A DNA stretch of 64,000 nt from Anniella stebbinsi (GCA_029215795.1 JARDYH010000001.1:193757654-193821653); one strand, 5' to 3'. Shown: positions 21,796-35,003, counted from the stretch's first letter. Notes: generated by a model not told the origin, from the sequence alone. A program made the numbers and translations.

Positions 21796-23555
21796 TTGCG
21801 TGCAAATGATGCACAGAGGCTCCTGGGGGTGAGGGGGACAGGCATGGGTTTTTCCTGGGATAAGTGATCCCTGGGAAAACCCGATTCTTCCCCTGGTCCC
21901 GGGAATGTCCCGAGACCGCAGGAGGTGTGGGTGCCCATCCTGCCTGGTGCCTGCTTACTTGTGAGTAAGCAGGTACCAGAAATGGGCACGGAGCCACGCA
22001 GCGTGGCTCCGAGCCAATCAGGGGAGAGGGGACCTGCATTTTCAGCATCCATGGGATGGCGGGGGTGGGAGGCCCGATTTTGGCATGTTGGTCTTATTTC
22101 ACTTGCCTTTTTCGATGGAGCGCAAGTGCATTCTCCGGAACCTTTCCCCCCCCCCCAAAAAAAATGGCGGGCGCACACACTTCCATTTGGAAAGAAGATG
22201 ATGATCCTGAAACAGGTACATCCAGGATCGCCCCTCCCTCCCTCCCACTACACCCGTAAGTGTAGGAAGGGCCTTTGACTGCCTCTGCAAGCTACACACA
22301 CAGAGAGAAGATTCTAGGGAATTGAGAAGGGGCAGGAATCCCTGTTATCCTTGATCATTGTTTGGAGTTAACTGGGACATTCCTATCCCTGCTGCCACCC
22401 TGGCAGGCTCCAGAGAGCTTGCAGAGAAGACAGAGAGGGGAACCCCGCCGTTGTAACTGATCATTGTAGCTGCGATGGATTCTCCTTAGAGGGACCCTCG
22501 CCTTCCCAATTGGGAAGGTGAGAGGTACGCTAAGTGCTTTGTGCCTTCTCCCATCATGGAGGCTGTGGTGTGGGTAAAGTAGCCCCAACTGAGGCCATGC
22601 TCCAGCTCTGGCTTTGGTTGAGTCTGCTTTGCCCTCAGTACACCCATTGCGGAGGATGTGATGCAGGCAGCATAGTCCTGACACAAAGCACGGGCTGGAG
22701 CTGCAGCTGGCACTTTGACGGGGGAACAATGGCATCTAGGGGCATGACCATGCCCCACCCTGTCATCTGGTCTATGGAATTCTTTTGACCCCGACCCCAA
22801 ATCAGTTCCTCTCTTCTGCTGTATGGAGTGCAAAGCTATGTAGTGGTTAGGAAAGGCCTCCAGGTTCTAGTGTTAGGAGAGAGACAGAAATTATTTATAT
22901 TCGTTTTCTCGACACTTTACTAAGAATGATTTATGGTATTGTACCCTTTCAGCAACTTTGAATAAAACTATCATTACAGGTTTGATGTTCACCTTTTTGG
23001 CTCCATGTTGGTACAGACCAATTGGCCACGGTTGCTGTAGAATCTTAGAAAATGTTTATATGTGTTCACACTTTTGCTCCTCCTACTCGGTAAGCAACAA
23101 TGTTCCCCAGCAATGAGCAACTCAGCATTCTTCTTCCACATCAAATCCACCGAACCTGAGACAGCTATAATTTTAAATGCATACTTTCCCAAAGTCCATG
23201 TCTGATCTACTGCTGAGCAAACTATTTTTATTCTTTTAATAACCCCCTTTTAATCAGGCTCTATTGCCATGCAGATATTTCACAGCTGGAAGGCTTCATG
23301 ATGAGACGATAATCTCCTAACTGAATCATTTCACAGGTGAACTCCCACCATTCAGGAGGAAAACAGAAGCGCCTCAGAGGAAACACTGATCTGAAGGGCA
23401 CAGGGGTACTATTAAAACACCAGTTCTTCCAGCCATCTAAATAGAGGGCCTGATCCACAACTATGCTGCATCACACAGAACTGGGGGGTACAGATATGGC
23501 AGTGTCCAGCCTCCTCAAACCCGTCAAACCTCAGATACCCAAGTCTTCAATGATT

Positions 23556-23650
23556 CATTCATTTCATTTCCATACCGACCTGTAGCCGAAACTCTCTGGC
23601 TGGTTCGCAAAGATTCAAAACCATTAAAATACAATATTTTCAATACAGTC
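23556..23650 (-). repeat. L2-like LINE 3' tail
   Basis: CATTTCCATACCGACCTGTA followed by GCCGAAACTCTCTGGCTGG is a diverged version of the tail at 5780-5960. Confidence 0.5.
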
Positions 23651-25227
23651 TTAAGGCATGACCTAGCTACCCCGACCCAGTGCAACAACGCTCCTATTGT
23701 TAAGAGGAGGAGTTTCAACTATTCCCAGCCAAGAACTATAGACTCATAACACTCCACTCCCAGGGTTGGGAGGGACTTTTGCCTTGCCAACGAAGAGGAA
23801 ATGTGCTATACACAAAAAAGAGAGCATACGCTAATGTAAATGTATAAAGGTGCCCGAGCATCTGAGGGGCCATAGGATTGTTCTGTTTCCTGGCTCCGAG
23901 CTCCTAGACTGGGCTTTGAGCTGGGAACCAGGAACCCCCACTCCCCGCCCCCTCGTAGCTGCTGCTGAAAGAACCACGCTGCCTACCTCTCTGTGCTTGC
24001 AAAATGGAGCACAGAGATTGGGAAAAGGACTCATTCCCGGGGGTGGGAGGGGAGGAGACTGAGGACGTGGGGCTACGAGGTATCCCCAGCTGCCTCCACC
24101 CTCCTGCCCTTTCTGAAACCTCTGCTAGACAGGCAAAATTGCCTGTCAAGCAGAAATGCAGAGCAGGAGGGGCCTCCTCCGCTGCATTGGATACATATAT
24201 AAGCCTCTGAGATCGGACCCATGGCACATCCCATAGGATTGCACCCTAATGTAATTTAAATTAGCATATGCTAATTAATATGTATCAATGCTCATTTAAA
24301 ATAATTATTATAATTTACATAGAAATGCAGTACATCTCATCATACTGTGGAAGACCGTGACAAGGTGACCTCTGTGCCCGCCTGTGAAGTCCACTGTCCA
24401 AGTGCTGACTGTTGAGGGACCACTTCGACTCCTCTGCTGCTCTGTTTTCCTATGCTTCATTATCTTAAAACTGGACTTCAAATAAAGGACATCCCTCTGT
24501 AAAACAAGGCTACCCTGCCAGGTCCCTGATGAAAGAGGGAGGAGGTCTCTTGCTAATATTCTGACAAGATGCAACATTTCCCGTCCATGATCAGGAAAGA
24601 CTTAGCATTAGGCCCATGGCAGAACTCTCTGGTTCCTAGGTATGCCTGGGTCTTGTCAGAGTTGTATTCACACAACGAGTTCATACAGATTTTTCCCTGT
24701 GAAAAAGACAGAGGGAGGGGAAAGGCCCAGTAACCCAGTCACACTATTGCTGACTTTTATTCAGAAAGTGGAGTATTGAATTGTTTATTTACGGTCAATA
24801 AACCAACACAGAAAGTGGAGTATATCATTTTCTTTGTTGCTTTATTTAACAAGAAGATATAGGGAAATGACAAAGGCATTTCAATCATTCCAAATGGTCT
24901 GGGTAGTGGGTGGAGGAACTTGTGTCATTTGTGGCAGGGATGTGGCAGACACTATCCAATAAATGCCCTTGATACTAACTGAATCACAATCCACACAACA
25001 TTCCTTATCACAAACGTTGCAGTTACATTGGCAGGGGAAGACAATTACATTTTCCCCAGTCACTCAGAACTATAGAAAATTCAGTTGCAAACACCTATAA
25101 ACAGATGCACCAGCCAGGGGGACATTAGTAGGATCCGCCACACAAAAAAAGGGCAACATCTGCACATTCCATGCCCAAACACAGCATTAATCAGCCCTTG
25201 GATGCAGAAGGTAATAGTGCACATAAA

Positions 25228-26047
25228 GTTAGTGACCCTATTCAACGACACACTAAGCCATGGTGGTTAAGTGTTTTGAGCAGGACTGTGCACAGCCCCC
25301 CCCCCCCCCCGCTCTGGTCTGGATCCAGATCCGGACGATCCAGATTGGGCCCAATCCAATCCGGATCAGACTTCCCTCAATCCGGTCCAGAACCGGATTC
25401 AGATTCGGATCCGGAGACCCTTCTTTTCCCCATAGACTTGAAAGTCTATGGGGAAAAGGACTCACCGCCCTTCCCCCACTCTCCCTGCTTACCTGCTGCC
25501 TCCTTGGTGCCAGCGCCGGTGCCATCCTCTGTTGCCACTGCTTCCTCTCTACTGAGAATCAGGCTACGAGGTCTGGTTCTCAGTAGAGAGGAAGCAGCAG
25601 CAGCAGCGGATGGCAGCAGATGGCAGCAGATGGCAGCGGCGACGAGGAGGAGGAGGCAGTAGGTAAGCAGGAAGAGTGTGGGGAGGGCGGTGAGGTCAAT
25701 GGACTCACCGCCGTCCTGGCATCCCTGGGTGCCAGCTGCACAGCCAGCAACCAGGGACCTGAAGGGGCAATGGGCCCTGGATCTCCGGAACAATTCGGAT
25801 CTCCCCCAATCTGGTTTGATCCAGATCTCGGAGGTCCTGATCACCCTGATCCACTTTGGATTTGGGATCCGGATCTGGATTCGTGCACAGCCCTCATTTT
25901 GAGCTAAACATTACGGCTTAGAATGTCATATGAACCGTTCCTAACTATGGTGGTTACATAACCATGGTTTCAACATGCTCATTAAATATTTGCTGCAAAA
26001 GGGTAGTGTCCTAACCATGGCTTAGCTGTGTTGTCTGAACAAGTCCA
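25228..26047. repeat. Palindromic MITE, CAGACAACACACTAAG family, copy 2 (interrupted)
   Basis: The left part (25228-25281) carries CGACACACTAAGCCATGG. The right part (25897-26047) carries ACCATGGCTTAGCTGTGTTG and ends GTCTGAAC. The 615-bp foldback element at 25282-25896 sits between them, with the host sequence TTTTGAGC duplicated, so the MITE is the older insertion. Confidence 0.7.
25282..25896. mobile_element. Foldback hAT-like element, copy 4 (short type)
   Basis: It starts AGGACTGTGCACAGCCCC and ends GTGCACAGCCCTCA, flanked by perfect TTTTGAGC octamers at 25274-25281 and 25897-25904. Inside are GGATCC-rich subterminal arms, a hairpin around CCATAGACTTGAAAGTCTATGG, another around CTCTCTACTGAGAATCAGG and its mirror, and CAG/GGCAGCA trinucleotide runs. 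The terminal T of TAGGG appears lost on the left. It shares the CCATAGACTTG hairpin with the element at 44334-46143. Confidence 0.75.
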
Positions 26048-26130
26048 TAATTTTATTTATTTATTTTAGCACTTATATCCCGCCCTTTAGCCAAAAAAGG
26101 GCTCTCAAGGCGGCTTACAAAAGTATTTCT
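26048..26130 (-). repeat. LINE-like 3' tail
   Basis: TTTATTTATTTATTTTAGCA followed by TTATATCCCGCCCTTTAGCC and GGCTCTCAAGGCGGCTTAC. This is the reverse complement of a widespread reptile LINE/SINE tail (GTAAGCCGCCTTGAG...). Confidence 0.5.
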
Positions 26131-26808
26131 TAGGACATAATAATGAGAGAAAAACATTTCAGAAGAAAGGGGTGCTATTATTTTTGCTCTTAAGGGGCAG
26201 CCATGTCCACTTATTCAAGCGACTGCCCCTTTCATGTCTAAAATGGGGGAGGAAGGAGAATCAGGCTTTCCCATCAAAAGGTGTGCATTATGTTCGTTTT
26301 CTACATGACTGTATAACGACAGTTCATGCATAACGGTGCAATTTAATATTTACATAAAAAACTGTGCAGGGATGAGAAGTATTGAACCTGTCCTCTTACT
26401 CACCTGGTCTCTTATGCTCCCCTGTTTCAAGCACTGTTACCCAGCTTGGCTGACATCCAATGTCAGAGCCAGGCTCGGCAGAAAAGTGCCTGACGTGCCG
26501 TGGAGCACAGGGTGGTAAGGTGGGGAAGGATTCCTCATCCATGCGCACTGTTTGATATAAGCTTTAGACCTCTACCGTCTGTTTTACACATGAACAGGGG
26601 AGACCTGTGAAAAATAACCAACAAGACTATCCCTACCACATCTAATATGGGTCTGATTCAGATTGTATGGAAATAATCTCTCGGACCGTTGGAAATATGC
26701 AATGTTGTTAATCTCTTGTGGGAATCTAGATGTAACTCTTTGCAAATGAAAACAACGGCAAGTGTTCCACTGGATCAACTTATTCTGCAAAACGCAGGCT
26801 ATTACAAT

Positions 26809-28496
26809 TAGGGATGTGCACTGACCCCCCGGATCGGATCGGATAGCGGATCAGAATCGGACCTGGTGGACCGGATCAGATCGGATCAGAGGTTGGGTGG
26901 ATCGGATCCAATCCGATTCCGATCCAAAAATCGGATGTCCAATTTTCGGATCGGACGCCATTTTGAATGCATTTCCCCATAGCCTAGTATTGTGTTACAA
27001 AAATGCCTATAACGTTTTCATTTTTAAAGATAGAAGGATGAAACATGGGCACTTTGTAGATGGATTAGGGGTAGTTATCTGTGAGAAATTTCAGAAAGAT
27101 TGGTGCAGGCATTTTGTGGCAATTATTTTTTTAATAAAAAACCAGGAATGCCTATAACTTTTTCATTTTTAAAGTTCCACACATGAAACTTTGCCACATT
27201 GTAGGTGGTACATTGGCACCTATATGTATGAAGTTTCAGAAACATAGATACTTGCCTTGTTGGCAAGTAATTTTAGAAAAATGGGTAGTAGTGGGGTAAA
27301 TACAGTTATGCCTCCAACTTTTTTATTTTTAAAGATACAAACAGGAAACATGGGCACATTACAGGTAACACTTTGCTCGATATGTGTGTGAAATTTCAGA
27401 AAGCTAGGTCCAGGCATGTAGTGGCAAGGTATTTTTGAACCAATGAGGAAAGAAACGCCTATAACTTTTTTATTTTAAAAGTTAGAAGTCTGAAAGTTGC
27501 TCACTTTGTAGATGGGTTAAGGGTAGTTATCTGTCAGAAATTTCAGAATGATAGGTCCAGGCATTTGATGGCTATGGATTTTTTAGATTAAAAGTTACAA
27601 CAACACAGAGTTTTGACAGATAAAAGAGGGAGGAGGAGGCGGGGGAGCAGGGTGCAATTGACAGCCCAAGCCTTTGTGGAAAAACTTTTGTAAATTTTAA
27701 TCTTAAAAATTTGTAGCCACCAAATGCCTGGACCTAACTTTCTGAAATTTCTGACAGACAAGTACCCCTAACCCATCTACAAAGTGAGCAACTTTCAGAC
27801 TTCTAACTTTTAAAATAAAAAAGTTATAGGCGTTTCTTTCCTCATTGTTTCAAAAATACCTTGCCACTACATGCCTAGACCTAGCATTCTGAAATTTCAC
27901 ACATATATCAAGCAAAGTGTTACCTGTAATGTGCCCAAGTTTCCTGTTTGTATCTTTAAAAATAAAAAAGTTGGAGGCATAACTGTATTTACCCCACTAC
28001 TAACCATTTTTCTAAAATTACTTGCCACACAAGGCAAGTACCTATGTTTCTGAAATTTCACACACATAGGTACCAACGTACCACCTACAATGTGGCAAAG
28101 TTTCATGTGTGGAACTTTAAAAATGAAAAAGTTATAGGCATTCCTGGTTTTTTATTAAAAAATAATTGCCACAAAATGCCTGCACCAATCTTTCTGACAC
28201 TTCTCACAGATAACTACCCCTAACACATCTACAAAGTGCCCATGTTTCATCCTTCTATCTTTAAAAATGAAAAAGTTATAGGCATTTTTGTAACACAATA
28301 CTAGGCTATGGGGAAATGCATTCAAAATGGCGTCCGATTTTCCGATTTTTTCCGATCCGGATCGGTCCTCGGCGGATTAGATCGGATCGGAGGGTTGGTC
28401 AGATCAGGTCGGATCAGATCGTTTTCTTCCAATTTTGGGGCGGATCGGATTCGGATCGTGGATCGTGGATCGGATCCGATCCACTGCACACCCCTA
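26809..28496. mobile_element. Giant foldback hAT-like element, copy 2 (long-arm type)
   Basis: The ends are TAGGGATGTGCA and TGCACACCCCTA, with perfect octamers ATTACAAT at 26801-26808 and 28497-28504. Subterminal GGATCGGATC tracts lie inside both ends. The arms contain the same ~150-bp monomers as 12659-15190 and are mirrored about a centre near 27645. The central unpaired segment (about 27600-27680) differs from that of copy 1 and has a GGGAGGAGGAGGCGG motif. No coding capacity. Confidence 0.85.
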
Positions 28497-29749
28497 ATTA
28501 CAATTCTATAGGATTTTAAAACAAAAACAAAAAAAACAATCCCTTCTAACCCACCATTGATAAGAAAATGCCTGACTGTTACCTCATCGTGATTTACATG
28601 AAAACAGTTGTTTGTTAGGACATAGATTATCATGTCCCGTAATTACCACCATTGAAGAGCTTAGTTAATTGTCAGCTTTATTTGTGATGTGACTTTATAA
28701 GCCTATAAAATAAAGTTATAAAGATAATGAGATCGCAGGAGTTCTGTTAATCTTTTTATATCTCATTTATGTATGCTATTTTCAGCATTTTTATAGCAAT
28801 CCCTTCTTGCTGTTGGCATAGACAATCAACAGAACCCACTCCTGCTGCTTATTTATTCTATAAAATAGTTAAAACTGAAACAAAGCTTTAAATCTCAAGG
28901 ATTCTGCAAACAGTCTGCTTTTTATTCTGTACAGACCAAGTACCGTATCAATAAACCAACAGAATGTCAATTTAATCAATAATAAGAGATAAGACTCCAG
29001 CGAAAGGGTTGAAAAGTATACAACTCACAGTGTGACCCCAAGTATATTTACTCAGCAGTAAGTCCCAATGAGCTAAATGGAGCTTATTCACTTCTAAATG
29101 TTCTTAGAATTGTACAGTATAAGGTTAACCCTTTCCTTCCCCATTGCAGTCCAGATAACAATAACCCTGCTGCCCGGTGCTACGAACCCCACAAAAACAG
29201 TTCCCATTGGGGCAGTGGAAGCTTTTTTCCTATGGCTAATAGCAGCACAAGGGGAGAGGATTTTCATCAAGGGTGGAAAGGTTTAGCTTTCTCTCCCTGC
29301 ATACTGCAGTGCTAATGAAAAATTAGATCTCACCCCACAGCTGCTGTTAATTTAAAAACATGACAGGCTTCCTAATGAGGTGTTTGCTATCACACGTAGC
29401 TTCCTCATTAGTGCAACTAACGTAGCTGGGATCCACCCCACTCTGTTTGAAAAAAAAATGTTTGAGTGTTTTTTTAAGGCTCTGTGTAGATAAAGGGTAA
29501 GGACACATTTGACTGATGTTCACTGGAAGTAGCATTGTGTGCCAAATACCTTCTGCCAGGCGTGTTGCCACAGGTGGGCATAAGGGGCCTGTGCCCCAGC
29601 TATTTCTGAGTGCTCCAAATCTCAGCAAGATTCCAGATGTGTGAAAGTTCTGCTTCTCCCTCCCCAACAGCTTGGGGAGGGGAGGTCCAGAGGAAAAGGA
29701 GGACCCTCTTCTTGCCAAGGCCCCATTGTTTCCCATAATGCAAATCCAT

Positions 29750-30067
29750 TAGGGTGACCATATGAAATGGAGGTCAGGGCTCACGTAACTTTAACAGCTG
29801 TAGAGAAAAGGGAATTTCAACCAGTGTCATTTGTATGCAATTAGTTCGTGGTGAAATTCCCTCTTCATCACAACTGTTAAAGTTGCAGAGCCCTGCCTTC
29901 TTTTGTATATGGCCACTCTAGTATAGTGCCTGCACCTTTAACTGTTGTGATGAAGAGGGAATTTCACCAGGAACTAATTGCATACAAATGACACTGGCTG
30001 AAATTCCCTTTTCTCTACAACTGTTAAAGTTACAGGAGCCCAGACCTGGATTTATCTTGTCACCCTA
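29750..30067. mobile_element. Palindromic MITE, TAGGGTGACCA family, copy 2
   Basis: It starts TAGGGTGACCATATGAAATG and ends TTGTCACCCTA. Flanking octamers AAATCCAT (29742-29749) and AAAACCAT (30068-30075) match at 7 of 8. The internal arms are as in the other copies. Confidence 0.85.
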
Positions 30068-30072
30068 AAAAC

Positions 30073-30077
<5 letters not shown>

Positions 30078-30108
<31 letters not shown>
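30078..30108 (+). repeat. (TC)n microsatellite
   Basis: A TC tract of about 31 bp that begins a few bases after the palindromic MITE. Confidence 0.95.
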
Positions 30109-30111
<3 letters not shown>

Positions 30112-30529
30112 CTTTGCATCTCCATGACCAATTTCTCACCACTTTTCCCAAATATTGCATTCTAACACACACACACATTTATCTGTCACAATGTGTAATT
30201 AAAATGGGATTCACTGCCACACAATGTTGTGAGGGTCCAGGCCCTCATGGGTGTTTTTTTTTTTAAGTAGTAGATATATCCGTGGAGTTCAGGACTATCC
30301 AAGGAAATGAGCACTGATAACAGGACCACTTTTTCAAAAGCAACGTTACTGGGGGACAAACAGCGCAACCAAGGGCAAACAGTGCACGATGGCTGTTGCC
30401 TTCATGGCCTGCCTGTTGGCTTCCCAAGAACATCAAGCTCTTGAAAAATTCTGCATTATGGTTCTCTCCTCAGGAATTTTTTTAGGCATTAACCTTGCCT
30501 CATTATTCCATAAACTTGTCTTTCCCGTT

Positions 30530-30546
30530 CACACACACACACACAC
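30530..30546 (+). repeat. (CA)n microsatellite
   Basis: Short CA tract of about 17 bp. Confidence 0.85.
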
Positions 30547-30636
30547 TTCTCATCCCATGCAAGAAAATAACAGAACAACTGTACCATTAATAGTTGTGTG
30601 AAAAAAGGAATACTGGAACATGCAACTTTTCTTGCA

Positions 30637-30666
30637 TACATACACACACACACACACACACACACC
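30637..30666 (+). repeat. (CA)n microsatellite
   Basis: CA tract of about 30 bp with one CATACATA interruption at its left side. Confidence 0.9.
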
Positions 30667-30875
30667 ATGATGTGCTGCATCTGCAGCAATTCCCTTTTCT
30701 ACGTGGCTGTATAAAGTGTTGGAGCCTTCTTTCCCTGGCCTTCGGTTCACTCTTCCTAATTGCTGCCCCTTTCTTTACAGCCTGTCTCCTTGTACTGCCT
30801 GTGTAATTCTCCCCCAATTCAATATCTTTCTCCTTTCCTTTCCTCCCAAATCTTCTCTCCTGCACAAATTATATC

Positions 30876-31195
30876 TAGGGTGACCAGATAAAATCCAGGT
30901 CAGGGCTCATGTAACTTTAACAGTTGTAGAGAAAAGGGAATTTCAGCCAGTGTCATTTGGATGCAATTAGTTCCTGGTGAATTTCCCTCTTCATCACAAC
31001 AGTTAAAGGTGCAGGCACTATACTAGAGTGACCATATACAAAAGAAGGCAAGGCCCCTGCAACTTTAACTGTTGTGATGAAGAGGGAATTTCACCAGGAA
31101 CTAATTGCATACAAATGACACTGGCTGAAATTCCCTTTTCTCTACAACTGTTAAAGTTACATGAGCCCTGACCTGGATTTTATCTGGTCACCCTA
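30876..31195. mobile_element. Palindromic MITE, TAGGGTGACCA family, copy 3
   Basis: TAGGGTGACCAGATAAAATC at the left is mirrored exactly by GATTTTATCTGGTCACCCTA's last 18 bases at the right. AAATTATATCT occurs just before and two bases after the element, so the target duplication is present but slightly offset. This is the best preserved copy. Confidence 0.85.
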
Positions 31196-31267
31196 TAAAT
31201 TATATCTAAAAACATCCAGTTATTTAACATTTGAACAACGTTCCTGTGGCCCAACCACAAATCACAT

Positions 31268-31415
31268 GCAAGTGTATGGCCCCATTCATGGCTTTAACTT
31301 AGTCACCGTGGTTAAAGCCATGGTTTAAGGTGTCTTCGGAACACTGCCCAGCTTTCTGACTTAACCACCATGGTTAAAGCCATGGTTTAAGGTGCCTTCT
31401 GAACAGGGCCAATGT
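31268..31415. repeat. Palindromic MITE, CAGACAACACACTAAG-related, copy 3
   Basis: GTGGTTAAAGCCATGGTTTA occurs twice, 66 bp apart, with mirrored TTAACCACCATGG, ending in TCTGAACAGGGCC. It resembles the inner part of the family but has been rearranged. Confidence 0.45.
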
Positions 31416-32395
31416 AAAGAAGCCCTGACATGAAAAAAATGAAAAAGAGATTTGAAGGACTGAAATTCTTGAGCCCTGGGTGGGCTGGCAATTATTTTTT
31501 TGCTTTGGGGCAATTATGGCAATTATTGGAAGGACATATTAAAAACTGGTACATTTCAGGCCAAATACATCTGTACAAGTCAATACTAAGTCTACAAAAG
31601 TGGCATACCCTTCTTTAAAATGCTTGTATCAAAAGTGCAAAAATCCAGATTTTTTGTAGCCCATGCTAAATAATTGGGCCTAGCAAGTGGCATCTAGGTT
31701 CCGCAGAGATCAGGGAAGCAGATTTGTTCTCTTATCTCCTTTTAGAAAATGTAACTGATACCTGTGCTTATGTTCCTGGCTTAGGTGTGTATGTGAGAGA
31801 GAGAAACAGAGAGAGAGACAGATTTGAGAAGTTATGCTTAATATCTCACCCAACAACCCCTAAACCAATACTTCTCTCTCACTGATTCACTCTCTGTCAC
31901 ACGTACATTCACACTTTAAGAAAAATTTGGAGGTATTTAATTTTTCTGACTGTCATCCAAAGTATTTCAAACTTTTCTCTAGCTTAAACCTAAAGGCGAT
32001 TTGGCCGATTGTGAATTGAAGGTAAATTAAATAAAAAGGAACTTCTGATTTGTGATGATCTGGGGATGGGGTACATATTAAAGAATTTAGGGTATTTTGA
32101 TGAGAAATTAATTGATTTGCCTTCATTGAAATTTAAATATATTCTAGTGATTATACCTCAACATAGAAATGAGGATATTAGCATTCTTCAACTTTTGACA
32201 GTTCTGCAAAATGTTGCTATATAAAATTATGTTGGGGGGAGCCTTATGGAGCCATACCCTGAATCTTTTAACCTGGCGACACCCTTCCCTTAACCATATT
32301 ATAGGGGAGCAGCGATGAAACTTGACATGAAATTGCTGTTTTCAGTGGCAGTCTTTGATGTCTGATCTGGCCACGGCACACATGCCTTAGTTACA

Positions 32396-32506
32396 TCGTA
32401 ATTGGTCTACTGTAATGCACTCTCTGTGGAGTTGCTTTTAAAAACTGTTCAGAAACTTCAGCTGGTCCAGAATGCTGCAGCCAGACTGTTGGTCGGTGTC
32501 TAGTTT
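32396..32506 (+). pseudogene. L2 LINE reverse-transcriptase C-terminal fragment
   Basis: One plus-strand frame reads VYCNALSVELLLKTVQKLQL, then VQNAAARLLVG. This is the (D)YCN-x-L...LQ-x-VQNAAARL signature of the C-terminal part of L2/CR1-clade reverse transcriptases. A stop lies just upstream and the flanks are not coding, so it is a dead remnant. Confidence 0.75.
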
Positions 32507-34188
32507 CCACTAGGGATGTCCAATGATGTTGTTCAGTCTCCATTTTTATTGAACAGACCTCATTTGCACTTCCTGGACTAATATGCAGATCAGAACACAG
32601 ATATCCTTCATTTCTTGCACTGCTCTGAATTTTGCGATATAGTTCTCAGTTGAAAAAAACAAGCCAGCATGTATATTTTAAGGTAAACTGCATTAAAAGG
32701 CATGTTCTTGAATGAAATACATACAAAATATGTGTTTTAAGATGAAATGCATACTTTGTGAAATATATATTCTGAATTTTTGTGCATCTTACTTCAGATT
32801 TACAGACTGATATGAAAGTGAGACAGAATGGGCTTGTGAATAAATACAAAACAGACATGGACCAGAGATATATTGAACTGTCCATCCTAGTTTCGACCCT
32901 GAGGGTCAGGTCATCCTACTCCTTGCCATGGCAGGATTGTCTATGGCTGTCTCTGCATGAGCAATTTATTGCACGCTCATGATTGACCACTACAGAAGTT
33001 TGTGGGTCCATTACACAATGCCATCAACCTCCAGGACATCTCCTGTGCCTTCCCTCAGTAATTCCACTCTAAAAAAAATACCTGGATATCTCAATTCTTC
33101 TGAAATATCGCAGATTTCCTACCGTATGCATTCAAAGTCGTGCTACACAGCACCCACTAGAGGGCGCTGTCCCATTCAAGTATATGAGGACTGAGAGGAG
33201 GGCAAGTTTTTAATTACAGACCATGTAGTCAAACCAAATGGTTGCCCCTCTCCACCCATGTGATGCAGCCCATTACAATCATGCAAAAGAAGCAGGAAGC
33301 ACAAAGCCACAGTAAGGCAACGCAATTTCCCCTTAACGTAGAGACACTCTATATTTCCAAATACAACAGCTCATTCCAATGCTGAACCATTCTAGCAAGT
33401 AGGAAATGTTTCTTGATAATTTCTCAGCTAACTCTGTTTTGCAACACTTTCTCTTTTTAGGAACAAGAAATGGAACCCTGCCACCATAATCCGTAATGGG
33501 TACGTGAGCTGGGTCAAGCACTGGGGGCCATCCCATCTCTCACAATGCCGAACAATTATGTAATCTGCCTCCTCAGAAGCCACTCAAATGGGGATCCAAG
33601 CTGTTAACAGTGCCATCACAAACCTTCCAGGAGAAACCAAGAACTTCTCAGGTTGAGTGTTGTGTAGCAGTAGCCTGAGCCTTCCCCACTCCACAACAAA
33701 GTGAGCAAGGAGACTCCATTAGGTATGGGGACCCTACCACTCTCTCCAAGGCTGAATCATTATTAGCAGTTTGCAAGTACTTGTGGGATGCACATGATCT
33801 GTTTGGGGGCTCCTTTAAATGGAGCCAACTCCAGATCACTAACAGATCATGAGGGCAAAAGCATACCTGACCCTCTCCTTCCTCACGAAGCCTGCTTCTA
33901 GCAAACAAATCTTAGCATAAGACACCATGACATTTGTGGTCTAGCAAACATGTGCTGGCAATAGACTATTCTGAACATTCGCACCCCCCCCCCAAAAAAA
34001 ATTTATTTTGACAACCTACAAAATCCATTTCAATGGTAAGTGCTCAGGCTAACCCCAACACACCACACACAGCCATCTACATATAGGTGTCATTTTGCTA
34101 TCATGATATCGATTAACAAATTGTGTAGGACAACAGAAGGTGTCCATTATACTTGTAGAAGCCTCTAAGCCACGAATGGAATCTTTAC

Positions 34189-34281
34189 CGTGGTTGAAAC
34201 TTCAGCAATCAAGTTTTTTTTGTTTGGATCCAAAAATTCCACAGGCTGACCCTCAAATTCAATCTTCCCAAGAACAGTTCC
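34189..34281 (-). CDS. CPS1: CPS1 exon 6, small-subunit domain to hinge
   Basis: The exon is 93 nt (31 codons), with a TTTCAACAG acceptor and a GTAAAG donor, phase 0. It encodes [20 protein letters not shown] followed by [11 protein letters not shown]. The G-x-(M/V)-LGKI start continues the I-R-D-K-G-T motif from exon 5, and N-L-(I/V)-A-x-V-S marks the hinge before the glutaminase-like domain. An A-rich codon run (K-K-N) is visible here but does not shift the frame. Confidence 0.96.
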
Positions 34282-34430
34282 CTGTTGAAATAAAAAATTA
34301 AACAGGTGAGTTCAAGCAAGCAAGAACATTGCACCAAGGGTACTCATGGACAGAACCTCTTCGGAACTGAAACAGCTATCTGCCTTTCTTCCTTCCCACC
34401 CACCCTTCCACCCTTTTTTTAAAACACATT

Positions 34431-35003
34431 TAGAGCCGATCTACATACGAGATTTTTGACGTTTTATAAGGGTTATGAAAACTCTTTGGGCCACATGACG
34501 CACTCCCTATAACGTTGCATATCTGAGGTTTTTTAAAACTCACTTCAGCTATATACAACGGTTTCACTTTTAATAAATCGTTTTAAGTAAAATAATGTGT
34601 CCTTCCTTACCATTTGTGATTCATGGGGGCAGTGCTTCATTTACCGGTGCCCAAATGCTTAGCAGTTGATTGGTGGGGAAGAAAGAGGAAGTGGGCGAGT
34701 GAACTACAACACTCCCAATTCTTAGCCCTATACTCGCTAGGGAATGACAAAGGAACTAAGAAGGAAGTGGGTGACTGAACTACAACCCCCACAATGCCTT
34801 GCCCTAAACTCATTGTAAAAATGAAAGAGAAAGAGACAGGGCAGAACAGTGTGTGACTGCACACACCGCTTTAAAGACTGAAGACTGTTCTCCTGTAACA
34901 TGAGTACTCAGTAATGTGGCCTAAGACGTTTTAGAACGCACCTATTTGGGATGTTTTAAAATACTTTTTAAAACATTCCAAAGGACTATGTAGATCGGCC
35001 CTT
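34431..35003. repeat. Foldback element, GATCTACA-ended family, larger copy
   Basis: It begins TAGAGCCGATCTACATACG and ends CTATGTAGATCGGCCCTTA, so the terminal ~17 bases are inverted copies. Subterminal GTTTTAAAA-like words are mirrored. Internally, two versions of a CTACAAC(A/C)C(T/C)CCC segment with GGAAGTGGG(C/T)GA are directly repeated. Related to 1605-1765. Confidence 0.65.

Larger units (their letters stand above)
20904..34188. other. CPS1 intron 6
   Basis: This 13.3-kb intron carries a GC-rich repeat (about 21290-21795), a nested pair of foldback elements (25228-26047), a second giant foldback element (26809-28496), two palindromic MITEs (29750, 30876), CA/CT microsatellites and an L2 reverse-transcriptase fragment. 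I see no gene in 21800-25200, 28510-29740 or 32510-34188. Open frames there are in GC-rich or low-complexity DNA. Confidence 0.7.

Noticed and set aside
25171..25662. 163-codon plus-strand frame rich in Ser/Pro/Asp
   Set aside because: It spans the edge of a foldback element and its GATCC-rich subterminal repeat. The Ser-Asp-Pro pattern is translation of that repeat.
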